Part shown: positions 10,783 to 19,142 of the stretch, in pieces
Numbering within the stretch: the first letter of the stretch is position 1
Layout of the letters: every line of letters begins with the position of its first letter
NCBI RefSeq assembly: GCF_001307105.1
Contig: NZ_LGYN01000026.1
Span: 248,001 to 312,000 of the forward strand
Origin: Bacillus australimaris
GTDB lineage: Bacteria; Bacillota; Bacilli; Bacillales; Bacillaceae
DNA length: 64,000 bases
Reading direction: 5' to 3'
The notes under the pieces: model-generated
The model's input: the letters and a program-made list of their open reading frames with translations, nothing else
Told to the model about the DNA's origin: nothing
Databases searched by the model: none
Program-made: the position numbers and the translations under genes

Positions 10783-10933
10783 ACAGCATCTGATGTGGTG
10801 CTGTTGCCAACCGCGGAGAAGACTTACGTTTCCCCATAAGTTCTTCCTCCGGTTTCTCCTCTCCCTTTGCCTTCTCCTTAATGAATCATTAAGAATAGAA
10901 GGACCCCGCGGGTGATGCCGCGGGGATTTTTTT
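10783..10933 (+). ncRNA. csfG: Sporulation small RNA CsfG
   Basis: In B. subtilis the forespore-specific small RNA CsfG lies between ylbG and ylbH (rsmD), controlled by sigma-F and sigma-G. The same gap here holds a forespore-type promoter and a pyrimidine-rich middle section rich in CTTCTCC/TCTCC motifs. A GC-rich terminator (CCCCGCGG / CCGCGGGG, loop GTGATG, T7) ends it at 10904-10933. No open reading frame of note is present. The identification rests on position, promoter type and terminator; the targets are unknown. The 5' end is estimated from the -10 box. Confidence 0.8.
10904..10933 (+). terminator. Terminator of csfG
   Basis: An 8-bp all-GC stem with a 6-nt loop is followed by a seven-T run on the plus strand. 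It is oriented for the small RNA, not for the minus-strand genes. Confidence 0.9.
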
Positions 10934-10939
10934 GTGTCT

Positions 10940-11212
10940 TTAAAAGCCCACCTTATAATCGTACTCTTTTGCTTTGTCCAATTTGGATTCGTACTCTAAT
11001 TTAATAAAAGGCTTATAGGAAGGCTCAACACGTTTCACAAATGGTAATGAGCTGAGCTTAGCCATATGACGCTCAAGATCATTCATATCACAATAGATCA
11101 CCGCATATTTCATTTTTCTTGAAATGTAGTGAACATTCCCAAATTTTCTTAGCGCTTTTGACTGCTTTAACGAATGCAGCCAAACAACCATCCCTTGACG
11201 TTTGGTTTCCAT
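10940..11212 (-). CDS. ylbG: DUF2129 family protein YlbG
   Basis: This 90-residue basic protein of the YlbG (UPF0298/DUF2129) family starts [17 protein letters not shown], and [13 protein letters not shown] is recognisable. No catalytic motif is seen and the function is unknown. It follows ricF on the same strand with a 65-bp gap and ends only 7 bp from the csfG terminator of the opposite strand. Confidence 0.85.
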
Positions 11213-11277
11213 CTTTTCACCTGCCGCTTTTCAATTCTTTTCATTCATTATGTAAAAGACGAGACATTCAAGTCTCG

Positions 11278-11727
11278 TCAAGATACTTTACAGCCGCAGC
11301 TGCCACCTGATCCACAGCCACCACCGCATGATGATAGACCATCAAAATATGGGTTCCCTGTTGGAACTTTAATATATGCTGATACAGCTTGACCGATTTC
11401 AATACTAATCTCATCTAAGATGGATTGAATCGCTGTTTCTGCTTTTTTGAAATCAACCACTGTATCGTGAAGATCTAGCTTTCTTTTGACCTCACGCATT
11501 TCCTTTGAGATCGTTCTATAGTCCGGATGATACTTGCCGAACCGCTGCACATCCTCATATTGCTCTTTTACTTTTGTAAAATGGGCAATAATTTGTTGGG
11601 CTTCTTCGTCTTGCTGGAGACGCTTAAAGCAGTTGCGGTAATGTTCAGCCTCCTCCGACTGAAGAATCATGGCAGCCAATTGATTTGCTTCCTCTTGGAG
11701 CTCCACAGATTCGATTGTCGCATACAT
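11278..11727 (-). CDS. ricF: RicF (YlbF), component of the RicAFT (Y-) complex
   Basis: This 149-residue helical YlbF/YmcA-family protein helps control competence, biofilm formation and sporulation, and mRNA maturation with RNase Y as part of RicA-RicF-RicT. The C-terminus GLSSCGGGCGSGGSCGCKVS contains four cysteines, consistent with the Fe-S cluster reported for the complex. The ATG at 11727 has AGGTGCATC nearby. It lies upstream of ylbG, as in B. subtilis. Confidence 0.93.
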   Translation of the reverse strand: MYATIESVELQEEANQLAAMILQSEEAEHYRNCFKRLQQDEEAQQIIAHFTKVKEQYEDVQRFGKYHPDYRTISKEMREVKRKLDLHDTVVDFKKAETAIQSILDEISIEIGQAVSAYIKVPTGNPYFDGLSSCGGGCGSGGSCGCKVS

Positions 11728-11784
11728 AAATGATGCACCTCCAATTCATAGTTTACCACGAAACCTATGGATCAGAAAATGCTT

Positions 11785-12195
11785 TTACGTGACAAATACA
11801 TCCCATGTTTCTCTTTTCTGTTTATATTCTGGATGACGTGAATTCAGCACAACGGTCATTTTATGCTTTCCTTTTGAAAGGTGCTTGACCACAAATGCCG
11901 CAGTATACTCATTACCGGCACGTTTCCCGTCTACATACACTGTAAAATATCCCGCCTTCTCGTTCTTTTTTAAACGTTCTGCCTGAAGATGAAAATCTTG
12001 AAGTGTACTTTCTATATAGACAGACGATCCCTGCACTTTGTATTTCAAAAAGCCTTGCTGCTTCATTTCGCTTTGGGCTTGCTGCATGACTGGTACTGCT
12101 GGGTCTTGCTTCTTCACTTGCTGCTCTTCATGTTGACTTTGACACCCTGTAACAAGAAAAAGCAATGCGCATATTGACAGCATCCATTTCATCAT
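11785..12195 (-). CDS. Putative lipoprotein of unknown function
   Basis: This 136-residue protein has a lipoprotein signal, MMKWMLSICALLFLVTGCQSQ, with lipobox LVTGC, so it should be anchored outside the membrane. The mature part is mixed, with several lysine-rich segments and FTVYVDGKRAGNEYTAAF. I do not recognise a family. It lies between ricF and ylbE, where I recall no gene in B. subtilis 168. AGGAGAATCAG precedes tandem ATGs, so the second Met is an equal candidate start. Confidence 0.75.
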   Translation of the reverse strand: MMKWMLSICALLFLVTGCQSQHEEQQVKKQDPAVPVMQQAQSEMKQQGFLKYKVQGSSVYIESTLQDFHLQAERLKKNEKAGYFTVYVDGKRAGNEYTAAFVVKHLSKGKHKMTVVLNSRHPEYKQKRETWDVFVT

Positions 12196-12264
12196 CTGAT
12201 TCTCCTTTCATCTACTCTTATAGGATGCTCAGGAAATAGACATCTTAATCAACTCAAAAAAGCC

Positions 12265-12513
12265 TTACCCGGCTCCATTTTGATTGCGCATTGCTTGGAA
12301 CATTTGGATCATCATTTCAGCCATTTGGACGCTATTGCTCAACTGACTCACACGATGAGGAATGGTTTTTTCGTAAAAATTCATTTTATCTAATTCAAAG
12401 GACGATAGATTTTCAGGATGTCGAGTCAGCTGTCTGTACCAGAGAGGACGCTGTCTTATGAATTTAACCCGATCCTCTTCGGCCATGACAAACTCCTGTA
12501 CTTCTTTTCGCAC
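12265..12513 (-). CDS. ylbE: YlbE-like protein
   Basis: This 82-residue protein resembles YlbE (PF14003-type), with FIRQRPLWYRQLTRHPENL and a C-terminal amphipathic helix. The start is taken as the GTG at 12511-12513 behind AAAGGGG. ATG or TTG codons 6-9 bp earlier crowd the ribosome site. It is 19 bp downstream of ylbD and likely co-transcribed with it. The role is unknown; ylbD is annotated as a putative coat protein. Confidence 0.78.
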   Translation of the reverse strand: MRKEVQEFVMAEEDRVKFIRQRPLWYRQLTRHPENLSSFELDKMNFYEKTIPHRVSQLSNSVQMAEMMIQMFQAMRNQNGAG

Positions 12514-12532
12514 CAAAAGCATCCCCTTTCAC

Positions 12533-12946
12533 TTAATCTTTCCTGAAGGAGAATGGGTGCTGACTGCCTCCAGATGAACCTTTCTTTGAGCCATTAGTTG
12601 AAAATTGGCCGAGTAAGCTTTGTAAAGAGGAAATGGACTGGCTCATTTTATTAATTTGTTCATTCATTTGATCAGCGTCCATTTTTTTCACAGCGGAAAC
12701 CATTTTAGACATAAAATCTGCTTTTCCTGCTTCACTTGGCTTAGAGGCTTTCTCTTCTTTAGCGTCTTCAGATTTTGTTTGCCGATAAGGTGACCACATC
12801 TCATCTTCCTCACCAAACATAACCCAATTCTCGTATACACTTTGCCAGCTTTTTTCTTGCGCTTGCACTTCTTGAATTAACTTCGGATGGCGTCTGACGA
12901 ACTGTTTAAATTCATCAATGGATGTTTGTTTTTGCTTGTTTGTCAT
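12533..12946 (-). CDS. ylbD: Putative spore coat protein YlbD
   Basis: This 137-residue hydrophilic protein of the YlbD_coat family has SIDEFKQFVRRHPKLIQEV near the N-terminus, a charged middle and a Ser/Gly-rich tail. The ATG at 12946 has the strong site GGGGTGAGGA. The 26 codons of open frame upstream are not supported. It is followed by ylbE. A coat role is inferred from the family name only. Confidence 0.82.
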   Translation of the reverse strand: MTNKQKQTSIDEFKQFVRRHPKLIQEVQAQEKSWQSVYENWVMFGEEDEMWSPYRQTKSEDAKEEKASKPSEAGKADFMSKMVSAVKKMDADQMNEQINKMSQSISSLQSLLGQFSTNGSKKGSSGGSQHPFSFRKD

Positions 12947-13022
12947 ATCCTCACCCCCCATACAAATGCCTACTATACTATATACACCAGCATCTGTTTT
13001 GGTGAGCCTCTTTTTAAACATC

Positions 13023-13053
13023 AAAAAAACAGCTGCGACTAAACAGCTGCTTT
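13023..13053 (-). terminator. Terminator of ylbC
   Basis: A CAGCTG / CAGCTG stem extended by A-T pairs and one wobble pair, with an 8-nt loop. It is followed on the minus strand by seven Ts. Confidence 0.8.
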
Positions 13054-13056
13054 CGT

Positions 13057-14100
13057 TTAAGATGTTTTCTTGATGAAATTTTGGGTGTAATATTTTTCTT
13101 TTACTCCTACACCAAGGTGCGTGTAATCTTTATTTAATAACGCCTTCCTGTGACCTTCACTATTGAGCCAGCCTTCTACCGCTGCAGGTCCATCTACATA
13201 GTTATATGCAATGTTTTCACCTGCGAGCTGAAAGTCCACCTCGCCTCTTTCTAACCGGTCTTTCAGTGTGCCATATTTTTTAGATTCATGGGAGAAATAA
13301 TGATTCTCTTTCATGTCCTCACTATGCATAAAAGCCACTTCAGAGGTTTCATCATCCCACTTTAAGATCGGCAGGTTGTACTTATGGCGGATAATATTGG
13401 TCATATCAAAAATTTGTTTTTGACTGGAGGCTTCGATATCCTTCCATTTTTCACCCGATATCGCCTCAGGTTCTATCAATTGACCTCGATAGACCACCTC
13501 ATACGGCTTTTGTTTCACAAAAGTGTCTGCATTGAAGGCCCTGATACTTGAAAGGGTGCTTTCAAACTTATCCATGTAAAGCTGGACATACACATCATCT
13601 CCCACTTTCACCGTGGGTCTTGTATTCATATCATCTTCTGAGAATTCAAAGCGGTATGAATTTTGTTCATCCTCTACATGAATGTAAGGCGCAATTTGTG
13701 TTTTTTTAAATACTTCACTCGTGGCTTGACCGATCTTAAACGGTTCAACATTCAGTCCGTCTCCTGTTGCAAACATGGTCACCACTTTACTATCCTTTAC
13801 CCCTACTTGAATATAGTGCTTCTTCGATTGGTTGTAAATCCACCAGTCATAATCATATGCGGAAGGATCAATGCGATCTGGTTCTCCCAGCTGTTTAAGC
13901 ACTTCGTTTGAAGATTTCCCCATAAAGGACATGAGCCCCTTTTTAGGGATGTTGATCGGCTTATCGCTAGATGTTTCTTCATTAGACACCTTCGGTTCAT
14001 TGCTGTTTTCCTTTTCTGGTGAAGATCCATATTGAATAAACAGAACGTACGTTCCAGATATAATCAGGAGGATGAGGAGTGTTTTGAGCACAGTTTTCAA
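13057..14100 (-). CDS. ylbC: Membrane-anchored CAP-domain protein YlbC
   Basis: This 347-residue protein has an N-terminal membrane helix (residues 5-25), a CAP-associated N-terminal domain (about 55-195) and a C-terminal CAP/SCP-PR1 domain (about 220-340). The last contains HSEDMKENHYFSHES and GENIAYNY, with the two His and Glu that form the CAP cavity. The function is unknown; family members include sporulation-associated exported proteins. It is downstream of ylbB on the same strand. Confidence 0.87.
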   Translation of the reverse strand: MKTVLKTLLILLIISGTYVLFIQYGSSPEKENSNEPKVSNEETSSDKPINIPKKGLMSFMGKSSNEVLKQLGEPDRIDPSAYDYDWWIYNQSKKHYIQVGVKDSKVVTMFATGDGLNVEPFKIGQATSEVFKKTQIAPYIHVEDEQNSYRFEFSEDDMNTRPTVKVGDDVYVQLYMDKFESTLSSIRAFNADTFVKQKPYEVVYRGQLIEPEAISGEKWKDIEASSQKQIFDMTNIIRHKYNLPILKWDDETSEVAFMHSEDMKENHYFSHESKKYGTLKDRLERGEVDFQLAGENIAYNYVDGPAAVEGWLNSEGHRKALLNKDYTHLGVGVKEKYYTQNFIKKTS

Positions 14101-14223
14101 ATAAACACCTCCGTTAAATTGGCAAGGTACAAAAAGTACCTTCTACTGTCATTTAAACAAAACTTGCTCCATTTATCAACGACAATACAGCCTATTTAAC
14201 ACGAATTTAAAATATGCCCCTCT

Positions 14224-14673
14224 TTAATGGAGAAATCCTTGTCCATGATCTTGATCCTGTTGAGAGATTTCTGTCAGCGCATCCCCCGCACGGTCGTTTG
14301 ATAAATCTTCGACTGATAAATCTCCAAGAGCAACAATCCCAGTTAATGAGCCGTTTTTCACAACAGGAATGCGGCGGAGCTGATGCTCTGACATGAGCCG
14401 GACAATTTCTTCAAGCGTTGCATCTTCTTCAGCAGTCAGGACTTCCTTCGTCATGAGCGAACCTACTTCCTGTGAGTTTGGCTTTTTTTCCGCGATGCCT
14501 CTGAGGACAAGGTCACGGTCTGTCACTATTCCAACGAGCTGATCGCCGTCGACTACTGGAATGGCACCAATGTCTGCATCTCTCATTTTGATTGCAGCTT
14601 CATACGTATTGTCGCCCTGTTGGCATGTCACTACTTTTTTTGTCATAATATCTTTGATTTTTTTCGTTTTCAC
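14224..14673 (-). CDS. ylbB: Tandem CBS-domain protein YlbB
   Basis: This 149-residue protein is made of two CBS domains (about 8-62 and 72-128), seen as IPVVDGDQLVGIVTDRDLVLR and IPVVKNGSLTGIVALGDL. Such pairs bind adenosine nucleotides; the partner here is unknown. The start is a GTG at 14671-14673 after TGGAGGA. A sigma-F-like promoter lies 30-60 bp upstream, which fits the forespore expression known for B. subtilis ylbB. Confidence 0.87.
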   Translation of the reverse strand: MKTKKIKDIMTKKVVTCQQGDNTYEAAIKMRDADIGAIPVVDGDQLVGIVTDRDLVLRGIAEKKPNSQEVGSLMTKEVLTAEEDATLEEIVRLMSEHQLRRIPVVKNGSLTGIVALGDLSVEDLSNDRAGDALTEISQQDQDHGQGFLH

Positions 14674-14703
14674 GTTGATTCCTCCATCTGTTATTTTCTT
14701 TAT

Positions 14704-14732
14704 TACTGTAACCAGCTTGTAAAAGAACATAC
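14704..14732 (-). promoter_or_regulatory. Sigma-F-like promoter of ylbB
   Basis: On the minus strand, GTATG (14728-14732) is followed after 14 bp by GGTTACAGTA (14704-14713). The latter is a full match to the sigma-F -10 pattern GGNNANANTR. The spacing is one base shorter than usual. Confidence 0.55.
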
Positions 14733-14807
14733 CTTTCGCAGTTGAAAGTTTAACGCTTTCATACTATGATTGTCAGTAAAGGGAATTTTTATAAGGAGGG
14801 GTTTTGG

Positions 14808-15173
14808 GTGAAGTTTGAAGGTACGGGGATTGAAAAGGTATCGGCTGACTTAAATAAATTAGATTTCATTATGGAAAGTGAAGGATTTGTACGAGCCGAT
14901 CAATGGGATTATGAGCGTGTAACGTATGACAGAAAGTACAGCATGGTAGAGGGGACCTTTTATTTAAGGATTTCTGGTTACGCCACTGAAGGAGATGTCG
15001 GTTCCAAAAAGGCACACATCCAGCTTCTAACACCATTACTTGGAAAACACTATTATCCACATGGTGTTGAATACGGCGAAGGTGAAGAATTCCCTAAGTC
15101 TCTCATCCAATCAAGCAAAAAAACGCTTGAACGACTGAAGGAAAAACTAGAATCAATGACTGCTGAAGCGTAA
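14808..15173 (+). CDS. ylbA: YugN-like family protein YlbA
   Basis: This 121-residue YugN-like protein of unknown function contains GFVRADQWDYERVTYDRKY, the family hallmark. The start is a GTG at 14808 placed 6 nt after AAGGAGGGG. It faces ctaG and shares a perfect palindromic terminator with it. Confidence 0.85.
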   Translation: MKFEGTGIEKVSADLNKLDFIMESEGFVRADQWDYERVTYDRKYSMVEGTFYLRISGYATEGDVGSKKAHIQLLTPLLGKHYYPHGVEYGEGEEFPKSLIQSSKKTLERLKEKLESMTAEA

Positions 15174-15215
15174 AATAAAAGGGCTATGATAGACGGACTA
15201 CATGAAATATACGAA

Positions 15216-15246
15216 GAAAGCACAGCCATATGGCTGTGCTTTTTTA
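15216..15246. terminator. Bidirectional terminator, ylbA/ctaG
   Basis: AGCACAGCCATATGGCTGTG is most of a 22-bp perfect palindrome (15219-15240). T5 follows on the plus strand, and the minus side is A/T-rich. It ends the ctaCDEFG operon and ylbA. Confidence 0.88.
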
Positions 15247-16122
15247 ATCATATTTCGGAATAAGCGCATCTGGAACGGCATCTTTCGCTCTTTCTTTTCT
15301 TGCCCAGTCGAAAAAGACAACAGCAAGAATAGAGCCGTACACAATCTCCTGAATAATTTTCATCAAAATGGCGCCTAACTGCTGGTCCTCTAGCAGCGGC
15401 AGCGTGTGGAACATATCAGGGCCAGTGAGCGCAAGACCTGAAAGCATATCACTTGGCACACATAAATGCAGTGCTTGTATCCATGCGCCGGCGTCAGAAT
15501 AGGTTGCATAGATCGGAGCCTCACTAAACATGATGAGTGCACATGCAGGTGTCATCAATATCCCGTCTGCCATGATATATCCAAGCTTCAAAATGCCTGT
15601 GATCTGTGGCTGACTTTGGACTTTATGGACGAGTGGCCACCACATGAAAAAGGCAGCGATAAAAATAACAACCGTCATCAACGCATGGTAAAACGGATCT
15701 GTTTTCACAAAATCAAAAACAAGCGGAATGTGATACAGCGAAAACAATCCGTTAAAACCAAGAAGTGCAATCAAAGGCTTGGAAAACAAACGAAAAACTG
15801 CTTGAATACCCGGCGTTTGAATGATCCGCTCCCAAATGGCCGCAGGCAATCCTGTAATAAGGAGAGGCGGTATCACTAAATATAGCACCGCCATCTGCGC
15901 CATATGTGCACTAAACATAATATGCCCCATCAAATCAATTGGGCTTCCTTTCACAGCATATAACAGAGCAAGCCCTGTTAGAAATAACGTTTTCTCTTTC
16001 ACCGTCGCGCGGTGCTTTCCCTTTGTCACAAGAAGCAGATAAAGAGCAGCTGCTATGACAATACAAGTTAAATAGTAAGGGCTCCATAATGCCCGAAATC
16101 CGAATATTTCTAAGTTCTCCAT
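15244..16122 (-). CDS. ctaG: Cytochrome c oxidase assembly factor CtaG
   Basis: This 292-residue caa3-type CtaG is a multi-span membrane protein needed for expression of active caa3 oxidase, probably in copper insertion. About seven hydrophobic helices are visible. [23 protein letters not shown] carries the conserved histidines. It is the last gene of the ctaCDEFG operon, 30 bp downstream of ctaF, with AGGAGGCGC before the ATG. Confidence 0.93.
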   Translation of the reverse strand: MENLEIFGFRALWSPYYLTCIVIAAALYLLLVTKGKHRATVKEKTLFLTGLALLYAVKGSPIDLMGHIMFSAHMAQMAVLYLVIPPLLITGLPAAIWERIIQTPGIQAVFRLFSKPLIALLGFNGLFSLYHIPLVFDFVKTDPFYHALMTVVIFIAAFFMWWPLVHKVQSQPQITGILKLGYIMADGILMTPACALIMFSEAPIYATYSDAGAWIQALHLCVPSDMLSGLALTGPDMFHTLPLLEDQQLGAILMKIIQEIVYGSILAVVFFDWARKERAKDAVPDALIPKYD

Positions 16123-16152
16123 TGCTGCGCCTCCTTCAAGGGCAAAGCGGGC

Positions 16153-16482
16153 TTACCACCATATAATGGTCAAAAAGGCTAATACGGTAATAAACGCAAC
16201 AAACACACCTGAGTATAGAAACAAAGCGGGTGTTTCATGCCCTTTTTGGTTCATGTGCATAAAATAATAAAGCTGAAAAGCCACCTGAATGCCTGCAAGC
16301 AGTAAAATAAATGGTACTGCGAACCAATTTCCCACGTCATCAGAGGCGATCGTCAAAAACGCAACAAATGTTAATCCAATCATCAAGCCGAAAGAAATGA
16401 GCTGATGCTTCATTTCTTCGGCATTTTTCTTTTTACGATATACAAGATCGACTTTGGACTGATTTGTGTTTTTATTTCCCAT
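16153..16482 (-). CDS. ctaF: caa3 cytochrome oxidase subunit IV
   Basis: This 109-residue small subunit has three membrane helices after a lysine-rich N-terminus. AFQLYYFMHMNQKG is the conserved signature. The start is the ATG at 16482 behind GGGTGGGA, 2 bp after the ctaE stop. The 17 codons of upstream open frame lie inside ctaE. Confidence 0.93.
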   Translation of the reverse strand: MGNKNTNQSKVDLVYRKKKNAEEMKHQLISFGLMIGLTFVAFLTIASDDVGNWFAVPFILLLAGIQVAFQLYYFMHMNQKGHETPALFLYSGVFVAFITVLAFLTIIWW

Positions 16483-16484
16483 TC

Positions 16485-17105
16485 TTATCCCACCATTCCC
16501 ATTAAATATACAACGGTAAAGATGAAGACCCACACAACATCAATGAAGTGCCAATATAAACTTGCCACATAATATTTAGGTGCATTGTATAAATCGAGTC
16601 CGCGTCTCATATTTCGAATCATAAGAGCGGTAATCCAGCAAAGTCCGAAGGCAACGTGAGCCCCGTGAGTTCCTACAAGTGTATAGAAAGAAGAACCAAG
16701 AGCTGAGCTGGTAATCGTAAATTCATACGCATGCACATAATGATAAAACTCATAAATTTCAACCCCTAAAAATCCAGCTCCTAATAGAACGGTCACGCCG
16801 AGCCAAAGCTGCATCTTTTTAAAGGCAAAGTTTTTCATATGATACATTGCATACACACTCGTTAAACTGCTCGTCAGCAGAAGCATTGTGGCAATAAAGA
16901 CAAGTGTAATGTCAAACATGTCAGTTGTTTTTGCTCCGCCTGCATTCGAATTTTTCAGCGCCAAATAAGTGGCAAAAAGCGATGCAAACAGAACGGTTTC
17001 TCCTCCAAGAAACAGCCAGAACCCGACAAACTTATTCTTTCCTTCTAACGTGGCCTTCTCAGGAGAAGCAGGAAAGGTTTCCGCTGTCATTTTTTGTGGT
17101 TCCAT
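16485..17105 (-). CDS. ctaE: caa3 cytochrome oxidase subunit III
   Basis: This 206-residue haem-copper oxidase subunit III has five membrane helices. Signatures are FWLFLGGETVLFASLFATYLA and GTHGAHVAFGL. Its ATG overlaps the ctaD stop in a TAATG junction, so translation is coupled. Confidence 0.96.
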   Translation of the reverse strand: MEPQKMTAETFPASPEKATLEGKNKFVGFWLFLGGETVLFASLFATYLALKNSNAGGAKTTDMFDITLVFIATMLLLTSSLTSVYAMYHMKNFAFKKMQLWLGVTVLLGAGFLGVEIYEFYHYVHAYEFTITSSALGSSFYTLVGTHGAHVAFGLCWITALMIRNMRRGLDLYNAPKYYVASLYWHFIDVVWVFIFTVVYLMGMVG

Positions 17106-18976
17106 TATGCTTTCACCCCTTTATCATCGTCATCGGTCAAATCTTCTTTGTGAATATGGTATCCATGATCGTCTTTAAGAGACCGAACCAGCATGGTCGC
17201 AAACGTAATGCCAAGCCCAATGAAGATCACCGGCAGCCCCCAGCTGTGCTCTTGACGATACATAAAGCCAAACGCTGACACAAATAGACCGAATGAGATA
17301 ATGACAGGCAAGATGGAGTTATTCGGCATGTGAATATCATCGAGCGGTTCAGATGCTGTCATTCCTTTTTTACCATCCATTTTTTCAATCCATAATGGAT
17401 CTAATCCTCTGACAAGCGGAAGCTGTTTAAAGTTGTATTCTGGCGGAGGTGAAGACACTGCCCATTCAAGTGTTCTTCCATCTCCCCAAGGATCGCTTGA
17501 GACACGCTCCCCTTTTGCAGTTGTCCAGATGACGTTAATCAGCATGATCACAACCGCTACAAACATAAACAGTGCCCCTATCGTACTGATCAAGTTCCCG
17601 AGCTCAAGACCCTGCCCTGGCAGGAACGTAAAGACTCGGCGCGGCATGCCCCATAGACCGAGGAAATGCTGGATAAAGAAGGTTAAATGGAAACCGATGA
17701 AAAACAGCACAAAGCCAATTTTCCCAAGCCTCTCATTTAGTATTTTTCCAAACATCTTCGGCCACCAGTAATGCACGCCTGCTAAAATACCAAACACAAC
17801 CCCGCCGATAATGACGTAATGGAAATGCGCCACAACAAAATACGTATCATGGAACTGATAATCTGCTGCAGCTGCTGCAAGCATGACTCCAGTTACCCCG
17901 CCAAGTAAGAACGACGGAATAAAGGCAACGGAATACAGCATCGGCGTTGTAAACTTCACATTACCGCCCCATATCGTGAGCAGCCAGTTGAATACTTTAA
18001 TTCCTGTTGGTACCGCAATTGCCATAGTAGCTACGGCAAAGATCGCATTGGCGATCGGCCCAAGTCCTGTTGTGAACATGTGATGCGCCCACACCATGAA
18101 TCCAAGGAAACCAATCAAAACAGTAGCGAACACCATGGACGAGTAGCCAAACAATCTTTTTCTCGCAAACACTGGAATGATCTCAGAGAAGATTCCGAAT
18201 GCCGGCAAAATCAAGATATATACTTCCGGGTGTCCGAAAATCCAGAACAAATGCTCCCAAATGATTGTGTTTCCTCCAAGCTCTGGATTGAAAAAGCTCG
18301 TATCAAACATTCTATCAAGCATCAGCATCGCAAGCCCTGCTGTCAGCGGTGGGAATGCGAATAAAATAAGTGCGGAGGCGACAAATGTCGTCCAAGTAAA
18401 GAGCGGCATTCTCATATACGTCATACCAGGCGTTCGCATATTAATAATCGTTGCAAGAAAGTTGATCCCGGCAATCAGCGTACCAATACCCGCAATCTGC
18501 AAACCTAAAATATAGAAATCCATGCCATGTCCTTCTGAATTCAACGTCAACGAGGCATATGCAGTCCAGCCTGCATCAGGTGCTCCGCCCATAAACCATC
18601 CAAGGTTTAAGAAAATTCCTCCGAAAAAGAATAACCAAAAACCAAGTGAATTCACAAACGGAAATGCTACGTCACGTGCACCAATTTGTATTGGTACAAC
18701 CGCATTCATTAATGCAAATAAAAGCGGCATAGCTGCAAGGAAAATCATTGTCGTTCCATGCATCGTCATGATTTCATTGTAAACCCCTGCACCCACAAAA
18801 TCATTTTCAGGGATGGCTAGCTGAATACGAATAAACATCGCTTCTAGACCGCCAACCAAAAAGAAAAATCCCCCTGCCACTAAATATAATATGGCAATTT
18901 TTTTGTGGTCAACCGTTGTCAAGTAATCCCATAAGACAGCGCCAAACCCCCGCTTTTTAGCTATTGTACTCACCAT
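17105..18976 (-). CDS. ctaD: caa3 cytochrome oxidase subunit I
   Basis: This 623-residue catalytic subunit has the low-spin haem and haem a3-CuB centre. The haem ligand is in TMHGTTM, and HPEVYILILP holds the His-Tyr cross-link. AHHMF supplies CuB ligands, and HDTYFVVAHFHYV supplies the haem a3 and haem a ligands. The extra C-terminal membrane segments (after about 550) are typical of Bacillus caa3 oxidase. It is separated by 166 bp from ctaC; no second promoter is obvious. Confidence 0.98.
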   Translation of the reverse strand: MVSTIAKKRGFGAVLWDYLTTVDHKKIAILYLVAGGFFFLVGGLEAMFIRIQLAIPENDFVGAGVYNEIMTMHGTTMIFLAAMPLLFALMNAVVPIQIGARDVAFPFVNSLGFWLFFFGGIFLNLGWFMGGAPDAGWTAYASLTLNSEGHGMDFYILGLQIAGIGTLIAGINFLATIINMRTPGMTYMRMPLFTWTTFVASALILFAFPPLTAGLAMLMLDRMFDTSFFNPELGGNTIIWEHLFWIFGHPEVYILILPAFGIFSEIIPVFARKRLFGYSSMVFATVLIGFLGFMVWAHHMFTTGLGPIANAIFAVATMAIAVPTGIKVFNWLLTIWGGNVKFTTPMLYSVAFIPSFLLGGVTGVMLAAAAADYQFHDTYFVVAHFHYVIIGGVVFGILAGVHYWWPKMFGKILNERLGKIGFVLFFIGFHLTFFIQHFLGLWGMPRRVFTFLPGQGLELGNLISTIGALFMFVAVVIMLINVIWTTAKGERVSSDPWGDGRTLEWAVSSPPPEYNFKQLPLVRGLDPLWIEKMDGKKGMTASEPLDDIHMPNNSILPVIISFGLFVSAFGFMYRQEHSWGLPVIFIGLGITFATMLVRSLKDDHGYHIHKEDLTDDDDKGVKA

Positions 18977-19142
18977 GAAATCCCCCTCTTATCTCCCATT
19001 TGCCCCTTTTCATTTAGATGTCTATCTTAACGATCCTTTAAACAGACTGTGTCTGACAGATGACGATTTCTCGGTTGTAGAGACATATTCGGGAGCTCTT
19101 AACAAAACTTCTCATACCCTCTTCAAATATTTGCTCTAGACG

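Noticed and set aside
15219-15240. 22-bp perfect palindrome as a possible recombination or operator site
   Set aside because: It lies between convergent stops and is followed by Ts; a terminator explains it fully.
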